Positions 1-5,175 of a stretch of 5,175 nt of DNA are shown here, piece by piece (positions within the stretch are counted from its first letter, which is position 1; every line of letters begins with the position of its first letter). The DNA comes from an uncultured Lysobacteraceae bacterium (lineage in GTDB: Bacteria; Pseudomonadota; Gammaproteobacteria; Xanthomonadales; Rhodanobacteraceae), in the NCBI GenBank assembly GCA_946482585.1, contig CAMLSI010000383.1:1-5175 (forward strand), read 5' to 3'. Under the pieces are notes generated by a model. The model ran no database searches, was not told where the DNA came from, and saw nothing but the letters and a program-made list of their open reading frames with translations. Both the position numbers and the translations under genes were made by a program.

Positions 1-188
1 GCGGCGACGGCCGGCGTGATCGGCTGTGCGACGGCGGTGGCGACGACCCAGGTCGCGCCGCGACCGAGTGCGAACCACACGCCGGCAGCGGCGATGACGA
101 CGAGGGCGATCCCGATGCCGATCCAGCGGCCTTTGCGAGAAGGTTCCGGCGGCGGCGCGCTGCGATCGATGCGCAGCTGTTTGAGCAT
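1..188 (-). CDS. N-terminus of a probable membrane-anchored HlyD/RND-type efflux adaptor (partial)
   Basis: The minus strand is open from an ATG at 188 to the window edge and encodes 62 residues, with the C-terminal part missing. The protein starts MLKQLRIDRSAPPPEPSRKGR, a short basic and proline-rich cytoplasmic tail. A single hydrophobic helix follows at about residues 22-41 (WIGIGIALVVIAAAGVWFAL), then a periplasmic stretch (TWVVATAVAQPITP). This layout, and the LRIDRS tail in particular, resembles inner-membrane-anchored periplasmic adaptor (membrane fusion) proteins of RND or MacA-type ABC efflux systems. The diagnostic lipoyl and beta-barrel domains lie outside the window, so the family call is by resemblance only. 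A GTG at 203 is in frame and preceded by GGTGGA, but only three bases away, so ATG 188 is preferred. It is divergent from the DUF3052 gene. Another single-pass periplasmic protein is the main alternative. Confidence 0.6.
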   Translation of the reverse strand, partial: MLKQLRIDRSAPPPEPSRKGRWIGIGIALVVIAAAGVWFALGRGATWVVATAVAQPITPAVA

Positions 189-340
189 TTCCGTGTTATC
201 CACGATTCCACCATGTCCTGCGTGAGGTCGATTGCGGCGATCGCGGGGCTGTCCGCTCGCCGCAACGGCGAAGTGTGCCATAGACTGCCGCGACCGCCGC
301 GGCGCCAGTAGAGCCGCCGATCAGCAATTGGAGGTGACAG
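189..340. promoter_or_regulatory. Divergent control region between the adaptor fragment and the DUF3052 gene
   Basis: This 152-bp stretch separates two genes reading away from each other, so promoters for both should lie in or near it. On the plus strand the best -10-like hexamer I see is TAGACT at 281-286 (four of six consensus bases), about 55 bp before the DUF3052 start. No convincing -35 sits at normal spacing. On the minus strand GATAAC lies six bases before the ATG at 188, which is too weak to call. No long palindrome or operator is evident. Confidence 0.3.
330..335 (+). promoter_or_regulatory. Strong ribosome binding site for the DUF3052 gene
   Basis: GGAGGT lies five bases upstream of the GTG at 341 and is nearly a full complement of the 16S anti-Shine-Dalgarno. 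It decides in favour of the GTG start at 341, since no in-frame ATG nearby has a comparable site. Confidence 0.8.
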
Positions 341-769
341 GTGTCAACTCGCGCACCCGCTGGTTATTCCGGCACGCCGCTGGCAAAAAAACTCGGTCTC
401 ACTGCGGATTTGCGCATCGTTCTCCGGGGAGCGCCCGACGACTACGCGGCGCTGACCGACTTCGACCTCGATTCGTGTCGCGTGCTCGGACGCGTCGGCG
501 CCTTCGATTTCGCGCATGCCTTCGTGCATTCGCGCGCGGAACTCGCGGCCGCGCTCGACACGTTGACGCCGCATCTGGACGACCGCGGCATGATCTGGAT
601 TTCGTGGCCGAAGAAGGCATCCAGAATGGCAACCGATCTGACCGAGGACGGTATCCGCGAACTCGCGCTGCCGCTCGGTCTCGTCGACGTCAAGGTCTGC
701 GCCGTGGACGCGATCTGGAGCGGACTCAAACTCGTGCGCCGTGTGGCGCTTCGAACCGGGAAACCGTAA
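341..769 (+). CDS. DUF3052 family protein
   Basis: This is a complete 142-residue protein starting at GTG and ending in TAA. It opens with AGYSGTPLAKKLGL (residues 7-20). Its central and C-terminal part reads WISWPKKASRMATDLTEDGIRELALPLGLVDVKVCAVDAIWSGLKLV. These are the hallmark blocks of the DUF3052 family: the GYSGTPL opening, the WPKK..SG/R.ATDL core, the VD.KVCA.D segment and the WSGLK/RLV ending. The length is normal for the family. There is no signal peptide or membrane helix, so a cytoplasmic protein is expected. The family has no established biochemical role that I can name, and the sequence shows no obvious catalytic motif. The gene stands alone between a divergent adaptor gene and the convergent rsgA. 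The GTG start is supported by a strong Shine-Dalgarno. Confidence in the family is high; function is unknown. Confidence 0.88.
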   Translation: MSTRAPAGYSGTPLAKKLGLTADLRIVLRGAPDDYAALTDFDLDSCRVLGRVGAFDFAHAFVHSRAELAAALDTLTPHLDDRGMIWISWPKKASRMATDLTEDGIRELALPLGLVDVKVCAVDAIWSGLKLVRRVALRTGKP

Positions 770-770
770 G

Positions 771-790
771 TCGCCGGTGAGCCTCGGCGA
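771..790 (+). terminator. Weak hairpin just after the DUF3052 stop codon
   Basis: TCGCCG (771-776) and CGGCGA (785-790) can pair as a 6-bp stem with an 8-base loop, starting one base after the TAA. No T-run follows, so it is at best a weak or Rho-assisted end. The rest of the 770-962 gap between the convergent DUF3052 and rsgA genes holds only another short inverted repeat (GCCGC at 905-909, GCGGC at 913-917). I see no gene there. Confidence 0.25.
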
Positions 791-962
791 TCGGGAACAT
801 CACGATTGCGGCGCGGGCGCTCGGCCGATCGAAACGTGTTCGCCTCGTGCCGAAACCTGCTTCGCTGCCGAAACTGCGGCGTCGAGGATCCGGCTTACGT
901 GTCAGCCGCGACGCGGCAGTCCGCTCGCGCTCGCCGACGACTTCGCCGCGGCTCCCGCCTTT

Positions 963-2042
963 TCAGCGATTCCCGTATTTCTCGCCGGGCCGTTTGCCGA
1001 GGGACTTGTTCAGCGCCTTGGCGTCGCTCTTGCGCTTGAGCTGCGCCTCGAGATTGCTCGCCTGCGTCTGCAGCTCGTCGCGGAGCTTCTGGTAGCTGGC
1101 CCAGCGCTCGGGATCGAGCTCGCCGCTGTCGAGCGCGGCGCGCACGGCGCAGCCGGGCTCGGACTGATGCGCGCAGTCGCCGAAGCGGCACAGCATCGCG
1201 AGGCTGTCGATGTCGGCGAACTGGCCGGCCTGGAGGTCTTCTTCGCCGGTCAGCTTCAGTTCGCGCATGCCGGGTGTGTCGATGAGACAACCGCCCTGCG
1301 GCAGCGGAATCAGCGCGCGAAACGTGGTCGTGTGCCGGCCGCGGCTGTCGTGCTCGCGCACCGCCTTCGTGGCCTGGCGCTGTTCGCCGAGCAGGGTGTT
1401 CGTCAGGGTCGACTTGCCGACGCCGGACGATCCGACGACGACGGCCGTGCGGCCCGCCGCGAGGTACGGATGCAGCACGGCCACGCTCTGCGGGTCTTTC
1501 GCGTTGATCGCATGCACGATGATGTCGGGCGGCAGGACGTCGGCCACGTCGGCCATGAGTGTCTCGAGGTCGTCGTGCCGGTCGGCCTTGGTCAGCGCGA
1601 CGACGCAGGTCGCGCCGGACGCCTGGATCAATGCGAGATAGCGTTCGAGGCGCCGCGGATTGAAATCGCCGTCGAGCCCCATGAGCACGAGCACGCTGTC
1701 GACGTTCGTCGCGATGAGCTGCCGCTGGTAGCGCTCGCCGGCCGCAGCACGGGACAGGGTCGCATGGCGCGGCAGTATCGTTTCGATCTGCGCCGGCTTG
1801 CCCGGCTTCAGCAGCACGAAATCGCCGACCGCGGGACGTTCGATGGGATCGAGGCTGCGCTTGAGGAAGCGCGGCGCCGGCTGCACCGTGAATTCACTCG
1901 CACCGTCGTGCACGACGTAGCCGTTGCGGTGCTGGATGATGACGCGCGCCGGCACGTAATCGGCCGGCATATCGTCGGGCAGCACGATGGCGTCGCTCCA
2001 GCCGATGCAAGCCAGGCGCGCGCGGGTTTCCGAGGTCAGCAT
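963..2042 (-). CDS. rsgA: Ribosome small subunit-dependent GTPase A (30S maturation factor)
   Basis: RsgA (YjeQ) is a cytoplasmic GTPase that binds the nearly mature 30S subunit and helps late maturation around the decoding centre. The 359-residue length matches the family. The G motifs appear in the circularly permuted order that defines it: G4 TKAD (151-154), then G1 GSSGVGKST (204-212), a G2-like RGRHTTT (234-240), then G3 DTPG (255-258). The N-terminal OB-fold is at about 30-100. The C-terminal zinc site is complete, C285-x4-C290-x-H292-x5-C298, as in E. coli. A charged helical tail (about 315-359) follows. The ATG at 2042 is the first start after an in-frame TAG at 2052-2054, so the N-terminus is well fixed. 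There is no Shine-Dalgarno. The upstream neighbour on the same strand is an efflux adaptor, not orn, the frequent gammaproteobacterial neighbour. Confidence 0.96.
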   Translation of the reverse strand: MLTSETRARLACIGWSDAIVLPDDMPADYVPARVIIQHRNGYVVHDGASEFTVQPAPRFLKRSLDPIERPAVGDFVLLKPGKPAQIETILPRHATLSRAAAGERYQRQLIATNVDSVLVLMGLDGDFNPRRLERYLALIQASGATCVVALTKADRHDDLETLMADVADVLPPDIIVHAINAKDPQSVAVLHPYLAAGRTAVVVGSSGVGKSTLTNTLLGEQRQATKAVREHDSRGRHTTTFRALIPLPQGGCLIDTPGMRELKLTGEEDLQAGQFADIDSLAMLCRFGDCAHQSEPGCAVRAALDSGELDPERWASYQKLRDELQTQASNLEAQLKRKSDAKALNKSLGKRPGEKYGNR

Positions 2043-2048
2043 GAGCGG

Positions 2049-2054
2049 ATTCTA
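2049..2054 (-). promoter_or_regulatory. Candidate -10 element for a leaderless rsgA transcript
   Basis: On the minus strand TAGAAT (five of six bases of the TATAAT consensus) is followed by six bases, CCGCTC, and then the rsgA ATG. A start site seven bases after the -10 would fall on the A of the ATG and give an mRNA with no leader. This fits the lack of any Shine-Dalgarno before rsgA. No -35 consensus is visible at 16-18 bp spacing (CAGCCC or similar). The site overlaps the foot of the neighbouring hairpin by two bases. Confidence 0.4.
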
Positions 2055-2083
2055 ACCGCAGCCCGCGGAGCGGGCTGCGGTTA
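2053..2083 (-). terminator. Perfect 13-bp-stem hairpin between the efflux adaptor gene and rsgA
   Basis: TAACCGCAGCCCG (2053-2065) and CGGGCTGCGGTTA (2071-2083) are exact inverse complements around a 5-base loop. Read from the minus strand the hairpin begins 17 bases after the adaptor stop codon and ends 10 bases before the rsgA ATG. Position and stability suggest an end point for the adaptor transcript that insulates rsgA. No U-tract follows on either strand, so a classic intrinsic terminator is not proven. A 3'-end stabiliser or attenuator is possible. Confidence 0.55.
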
Positions 2084-2100
2084 TCGCGCAATGCGTTCGT

Positions 2101-3204
2101 TCAACGCTTGGCAACTGTCTCTGTCTTGACTTCGGCGCGGAGCGTCTGGACTTCGCTGCCTTCGATCAGCGCAGCCTGGCCAGCAACCACGACGTCGGTA
2201 CCCGGGCTCAAACCCTGCAGCACCTGCACGTTCTTGCCCGACTCGTAGCCGAGCTTGATCGCGACGCGCTGGGCCTTGTTGTCGCGCACGATGAACACGC
2301 TGTTGTCGCGATCGCCGTTCAGCAGCGCAGTCTTCGGAATCAGGATCGCGGCGGCGACGGAGTCGTAGGCGATGTCGAGGCGCGAGAACAGGCCGGGACG
2401 CAGCTTGCCCTCACTGTTGTCGACCGCAACGACGATGTCGACAGTGCCGCTGGCCGCATCGACGACCGGGCTCACACGCTCGACCCGGGCCGGAAAACTC
2501 TCGCCCGGCAGCGCATCGGCCGCATAGTCCACGATCTGCCCCGGCTTCAGCGCGGCGCTCGCACGCTCCGGCACGCGCAGACGCGCCTTGAGTTCGCGGA
2601 AGTCGGCCATCTCGAACGCGACTTCGTTGACTTTGAGCAACTGGCCCTGCTTGACCCAGCGCCGCGTGATGACGCCGTCGAACGGCGCGATCACGGCGCA
2701 CTTGGACAGACTCAGGCGCGCGAGGTCGACTTCGGCCTTGCGGGTGGCCAGGTCCGACTTGTTTTGTTCATAGGAGTTGCGCGCGATCAGCTGGCGCTGG
2801 AACAGGCTTTCGTTGCGCGCGTCCTGGTGCTTCAGACGCTCCAGCTCGGTCTCGGCCTGGCGCAGCAGCACGGCGTGGCGTTCCGCGTCGAGCTTCGCAA
2901 GCACCTGGCCCTTGCGCACGAACTGGCCTTCCTCGGCGCCGAGCGACAGCACGACGCCGCCGATCTCGCTGACGATCTTGGCTTCGCGCTCGGCTTCGAG
3001 CGTCGCCGTGCCGGCATAACGCGCGGTGATATCGCCCTGGGTGACCGCCGCGACCTCGACCGGAATCACCTCCGCCTTCGGCTTTTCGGCCTTGGGCTTC
3101 TCGGCGGCGGTGGTCGACTGAGCCTCACCGGCACAACCGGTCAGCAGCGGCGCCGAGATGGCAGCCGACAGCAACAACAAGGAGGCGAATACGGACGTCT
3201 TCAT
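2101..3204 (-). CDS. RND efflux periplasmic adaptor lipoprotein (membrane fusion protein)
   Basis: Adaptors of this family bridge an inner-membrane RND pump and an outer-membrane channel in tripartite efflux. The 367-residue protein has a lipoprotein signal: Lys2, a hydrophobic stretch at about 5-21, then lipobox LTGC with Cys24 as the likely lipidated residue. A low-complexity linker at 35-45 repeats EKPKA. The lipoyl half-motifs are at about 72-107 (IGGVVLSLGAEEGQFVRKGQVLAKLD) and 168-190 (APFDGVITRRWVKQGQLL). They flank an alpha-helical hairpin (about 108-165). The beta-barrel (about 200-280, including ARVERVSPVVDAASGTVDI and LRPGLFSRLDI) and the membrane-proximal domain (about 285-355, IPKTALL..., GLSPGTDVVV) follow. 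The substrate cannot be read from the sequence. No RND permease follows: the next gene on this strand is rsgA, behind a hairpin. The promoter is covered by a palindromic operator. The ATG at 3204 fits the signal peptide. Confidence 0.93.
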   Translation of the reverse strand: MKTSVFASLLLLSAAISAPLLTGCAGEAQSTTAAEKPKAEKPKAEVIPVEVAAVTQGDITARYAGTATLEAEREAKIVSEIGGVVLSLGAEEGQFVRKGQVLAKLDAERHAVLLRQAETELERLKHQDARNESLFQRQLIARNSYEQNKSDLATRKAEVDLARLSLSKCAVIAPFDGVITRRWVKQGQLLKVNEVAFEMADFRELKARLRVPERASAALKPGQIVDYAADALPGESFPARVERVSPVVDAASGTVDIVVAVDNSEGKLRPGLFSRLDIAYDSVAAAILIPKTALLNGDRDNSVFIVRDNKAQRVAIKLGYESGKNVQVLQGLSPGTDVVVAGQAALIEGSEVQTLRAEVKTETVAKR

Positions 3205-3208
3205 GGCG

Positions 3209-3222
3209 ATCTCTATTGAGAT
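3209..3222 (-). promoter_or_regulatory. Leader hairpin containing the adaptor's presumed ribosome binding site
   Basis: In the adaptor mRNA, AUCUC and GAGAU pair around the loop AAUA, ending four bases before the AUG. The only Shine-Dalgarno-like bases, AGAG/GAG about six bases before the AUG, sit in the 3' arm. Five weak pairs would be only mildly inhibitory. The DNA is also an inverted repeat and could instead be a second protein site. Confidence 0.35.
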
Positions 3223-3223
3223 A

Positions 3224-3245
3224 GTGTTGTAGTAGACTACAACAC
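3224..3245. promoter_or_regulatory. Perfect 22-bp palindromic operator at the efflux adaptor promoter
   Basis: GTGTTGTAGT (3224-3233) and ACTACAACAC (3236-3245) are exact inverse complements around the dinucleotide AG. The size and symmetry fit a dimeric helix-turn-helix repressor such as TetR, MarR or BlaI/CopY types, which often control efflux genes. The palindrome covers the -10 region and expected transcription start of the adaptor gene, so binding should repress. No matching regulator gene lies in the window, and the specific family is not determined. Confidence 0.75.
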
Positions 3246-3262
3246 CAGTTTCAGATGGTCAA
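3234..3262 (-). promoter_or_regulatory. Sigma-70-type promoter for the efflux adaptor gene
   Basis: On the minus strand TTGACC (plus positions 3257-3262, five of six bases of the -35 consensus) is followed by a 17-bp spacer and TAGTCT (3234-3239, a TAnnnT -10 with three of six consensus bases). Transcription would start near 3227 and give a leader of about 23 bases before the ATG at 3204. The strong -35 with a weak -10 inside an operator fits a repressible promoter. Confidence 0.55.
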
Positions 3263-3546
3263 GCCCAATCGTAACGAGGCGCCCTTACGAACCACGACTG
3301 CTGGAAGAAACAATGACTTCCGGCTGCCACGGTAACGTTTGACAAGGCCCGAGACCGATCGGGCGGGCATGGCCACGGACGCATGCCGGATCGGCACTCG
3401 GATTGATGAGCCATTTCCCCGGGACACAGCCTCCTCTGATGCGCATTCGGTGCCGAAGGTTGCGCCGTACGGTTCAGTCCGGACGCAGCGCCCTGCGCAG
3501 TGCAGCAAAATGCCCGCGTTTTGCCATAAATGTGACGGACCGTTGT

Positions 3547-3575
3547 TTGGACATTCGCCCAGCAGCCGCTAGGAT
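3547..3575 (+). promoter_or_regulatory. Candidate promoter for the aminotransferase-hydrolase pair
   Basis: TTGGAC (3547-3552) and TAGGAT (3570-3575, four of six -10 bases) are separated by exactly 17 bp. The predicted start near 3582 leaves a leader of about 20 bases. The match is moderate, but spacing and position before the gene fit. Confidence 0.35.
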
Positions 3576-3589
3576 GCGGCGACCCGACC

Positions 3590-3593
3590 AGGA
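3590..3593 (+). promoter_or_regulatory. Ribosome binding site of the aminotransferase gene
   Basis: AGGA lies nine bases before the ATG at 3603 and is the only Shine-Dalgarno-like sequence nearby. It supports this start. Confidence 0.55.
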
Positions 3594-3602
3594 CCCACCG
3601 CA

Positions 3603-4850
3603 ATGCCGCAGCGCACCGTACCCGTCAGTTCCCGTCTCGGTGATGTTCGTTACGAGATCCGCGGGGCCCTGTCGCGACGCGCCCGCGAGCTCGAAGCCGA
3701 AGGCCGCCAGATCGTGCGCCTGAATATCGGCAACCCGGGTCTGTTCGGTTTTGCAGTTCCGGCGCATTTGCGCGAAACCGTCAGCGCGCAGCTCGACCGC
3801 AGCGAGGCGTACTGCCATCAGCAGGGTCTGCAGGGCGCGCGCGAAGCGATCGCGGCGCGCGAAACCGCCCGCGGCGCGATCGGCGCGCATGCCGACAACG
3901 TGTTCATCGGCAACGGCGTTTCCGAACTCATCGACCTGACCTTGCGTGCCCTGCTCAACAGCGGCGAGGAAGTGCTGCTGCCGAGTCCCGACTATCCGCT
4001 CTGGAGCGCGGCGACCGTGCTCAACGGCGGTCGCGCGCGCTACTACCCCTGCCCCGCGTCGCGCGGCCATCTGCCCGATCCGGACGAAATCGAAGCGCTG
4101 ATCACGCCGCGCACACGCGCGCTGGTGCTGATCAATCCCAACAATCCGACCGGCGCGGTCTATCCGCGCGAATTGCTGCAGGCGCTCGTGCAGGTGGCCG
4201 AACGCCATCGCCTGCTGCTGCTGTCCGACGAGATCTACGACGGCATTCTGTACGACGGCGCGGAGTTCCATCCGCTGGCGGCGCTCGCCGGCGATACGCC
4301 GTGCATCACCTACAGCGGTCTTTCGAAGATGCATCGCGCCTGCGGCTATCGCGTCGGCTGGATCAGCCTGTCGGGCGCGCCGGCCAAGTTCGGCGAATTC
4401 CGTGCGGCGCTGGACCTGCTCTCGGCGCTGCGCCTCTGCGCGAACGTGCCGACGCAATGGGCGATCGAGCCCGCACTGACCGGTCCCGACACGATGAGCG
4501 AACTCGTGGGCGACGGCGGTCGTCTGCATGCGGCACGGCGTGCCGTCATCGACGGCGTCGCGCGCAGCGAATTTCTCGACGTGGTCGCGCCGCAAGGCGC
4601 GCTGTACGCGTTTCCTTCGGTGCGCACGCAGCCTTTCGATACGTTCGACGACGAAGACTTCGCGCTCGAACTGCTCGAGACCGAAAGCGTGCTCGTCGTA
4701 CCGGGCACCGGCTTCAACATTCGCGAACGCAACCATTTCCGCCTGACCCTGCTGCCGCAGCCGGCCGAGATCGACGACGTGTTCACGCGCATCGACCGCT
4801 GTCTGGGCCGCATCGCGTCGCGCACGGCGCCGGCGCGTCATGTGGCCTGA
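3603..4850 (+). CDS. alaA: AlaA-like alanine aminotransferase (PLP-dependent, class I/II)
   Basis: The 415-residue protein follows E. coli AlaA (YfbQ, about 405 residues) closely. AlaA interconverts alanine and pyruvate with glutamate and 2-oxoglutarate in the cytoplasm. Shared blocks in order are RYEIRG (16-21), LNIGNP (40-45), NGVSELI (104-110), LLNSGEE (117-123), SPDYPLW (128-134), INPNNPTGAVY (177-187), SDEIYDGILYD (208-218), GLSK (239-242), RLCANVP (277-283), PQGALYAFP (330-338) and HFRLTLLP (378-385). By fold type I homology, Lys242 binds PLP, Asp209 contacts the pyridine nitrogen, Tyr212 and Asn181 hold the ring oxygen, Arg250 the phosphate and Arg380 the substrate carboxylate. All are present, so the enzyme should be active. 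The GLSKMHRACGYRVGW segment differs slightly from AlaA's GLSKTYRVAGFRQGW. A related aminotransferase with another substrate is possible. Its 3' end overlaps the next gene by 11 bp. Confidence 0.92.
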   Translation: MPQRTVPVSSRLGDVRYEIRGALSRRARELEAEGRQIVRLNIGNPGLFGFAVPAHLRETVSAQLDRSEAYCHQQGLQGAREAIAARETARGAIGAHADNVFIGNGVSELIDLTLRALLNSGEEVLLPSPDYPLWSAATVLNGGRARYYPCPASRGHLPDPDEIEALITPRTRALVLINPNNPTGAVYPRELLQALVQVAERHRLLLLSDEIYDGILYDGAEFHPLAALAGDTPCITYSGLSKMHRACGYRVGWISLSGAPAKFGEFRAALDLLSALRLCANVPTQWAIEPALTGPDTMSELVGDGGRLHAARRAVIDGVARSEFLDVVAPQGALYAFPSVRTQPFDTFDDEDFALELLETESVLVVPGTGFNIRERNHFRLTLLPQPAEIDDVFTRIDRCLGRIASRTAPARHVA

Positions 4851-5175
4851 GCTGCTGATGGCCGGCATGCTCGCCGGTCACGCGGCCGATGACGAACCGC
4901 TGCGCTATCTCGCGCTCGGCGATTCCTACACGATCGGCGAAGGCGTCGCCGCGGATCAGCGCTGGCCGCGGCAACTCGTCGCGCGTCTGCGCGCCGACGG
5001 CGTCGTATTCGGCGATCCGCAGATCGTCGCCACGACGGGCTGGACCACCGACGAACTCTCGGTCGGCATGGACGCGGCGACGCTGGTTCCGCCCTACGAT
5101 CTCGTGAGCCTGTCGATCGGTGTCAACAACCAGTATCGCGGCCGCGATACGGCCAACTACCGGCGCGAATTTTCC
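4840..5175 (+). CDS. SGNH/GDSL-family hydrolase, N-terminal part (runs off the window)
   Basis: The frame is open from ATG 4840 to the window edge and gives 112 residues with no stop. Block I is LALGDSYTIGEG, with Ser29 the predicted nucleophile. Block II is ATTGWTTDEL, with Gly67 in the oxyanion hole. Block III is LSIGVNNQYRG, with Asn96 in the GxN position. These mark a TesA-like lipase/esterase superfamily member. The block V Asp-x-x-His lies beyond the edge, so completeness is unknown. ATG 4840 overlaps the aminotransferase end by 11 bp and suggests translational coupling. In-frame ATGs at 4858 and 4867 are alternatives, and none has a good Shine-Dalgarno. The first 16 residues are mildly hydrophobic (ELLMAGMLAGHAA) but lack a basic start, so export is uncertain. 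The substrate cannot be inferred. Confidence 0.88.
   Translation, partial: MWPELLMAGMLAGHAADDEPLRYLALGDSYTIGEGVAADQRWPRQLVARLRADGVVFGDPQIVATTGWTTDELSVGMDAATLVPPYDLVSLSIGVNNQYRGRDTANYRREFS

Larger units (their letters stand above)
3263..3602. other. Non-coding gap of about 340 bp between the divergent adaptor and aminotransferase genes
   Basis: I find no believable gene in this stretch. The open frames on both strands give compositionally odd proteins with no family resemblance and no ribosome binding sites. It contains a perfect TTGACA at 3339-3344 with no matching -10, and a small inverted repeat TGCCG-GAT-CGGCA at 3384-3396. The right end carries the probable aminotransferase promoter. The gap is long for such tightly packed DNA, so a small RNA or decayed gene cannot be excluded. 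Confidence 0.5.

Noticed and set aside
232..780. Plus-strand 182-codon frame overlapping the DUF3052 gene
   Set aside because: It is a shifted-frame shadow. Its translation is arginine-rich low-complexity text, while the other frame carries the DUF3052 blocks and a strong ribosome binding site.
741..2129. Long plus-strand open frame (462 codons) through the rsgA region
   Set aside because: It lies antisense to rsgA, whose motifs are complete. Its translation is Ala/Arg-rich with no family resemblance, as expected from G+C-rich codon bias.
3075..3108. Short direct repeat in the adaptor linker (EKPKA twice)
   Set aside because: It is a low-complexity periplasmic linker with differing codons. 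It is not a DNA repeat array or a mobile element remnant.
2764..3219. Plus-strand 151-codon frame opposite the adaptor N-terminus
   Set aside because: It is antisense to a well-supported lipoprotein adaptor. The glycine- and leucine-rich tail mirrors the signal peptide and linker codons.
3339..3344. Perfect TTGACA as a promoter -35
   Set aside because: No -10-like hexamer occurs at 16-18 bp downstream, where the sequence is G+C-rich.
3259..3603. Minus-strand 114-codon frame in the gap, considered as the missing repressor
   Set aside because: It has no helix-turn-helix-like segment, no ribosome binding site, an odd Cys/Trp/Pro-rich composition, and it covers the likely aminotransferase promoter.
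3474..4868. Long minus-strand open frame (464 codons) opposite the aminotransferase
   Set aside because: It is antisense to a gene with every AlaA motif intact. The translation is rich in Arg, Ala and Gln with no recognisable domain.

Overview
The window is G+C-rich, compactly coded DNA from a proteobacterium. The protein families and their wording (an AlaA-type aminotransferase, an RsgA with the E. coli-type zinc motif, RND-type adaptors, a DUF3052 protein) fit a gammaproteobacterium, most likely Xanthomonadales or a relative. That placement is an inference from recognised protein text, not from a marker gene.

Layout, left to right. (1) Positions 1-188 on the minus strand are the N-terminus of a membrane-anchored protein, probably a HlyD/RND-type periplasmic adaptor, which runs off the left edge. 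(2) A divergent control region of about 150 bp follows. (3) A DUF3052 family gene (341-769, plus) has a GTG start and a near-ideal Shine-Dalgarno. (4) A 193-bp convergent gap follows. (5) rsgA (963-2042, minus) encodes the circularly permuted 30S-maturation GTPase. (6) A 58-bp gap holds a perfect 13-bp-stem hairpin and a -10-like hexamer placed exactly for a leaderless rsgA mRNA. (7) A lipoprotein RND periplasmic adaptor (2101-3204, minus) has a promoter overlain by a perfect 22-bp palindromic operator. (8) About 350 bp of non-coding DNA follows. (9) An AlaA-like alanine aminotransferase (3603-4850, plus) overlaps by 11 bp the start of (10) an SGNH/GDSL hydrolase (4840 to the right edge, incomplete).

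The genes do not form one pathway. The aminotransferase and hydrolase look like a translationally coupled pair. The adaptor looks like a repressor-controlled efflux gene, but no RND permease or repressor gene is next to it. rsgA and the DUF3052 gene are housekeeping or uncharacterised neighbours. I see no tRNA, rRNA, CRISPR array, insertion sequence or phage gene, and no clear sign of a new multi-gene system. The most interesting signals are regulatory: the operator-covered efflux promoter, and the hairpin plus apparently leaderless start between the adaptor and rsgA.
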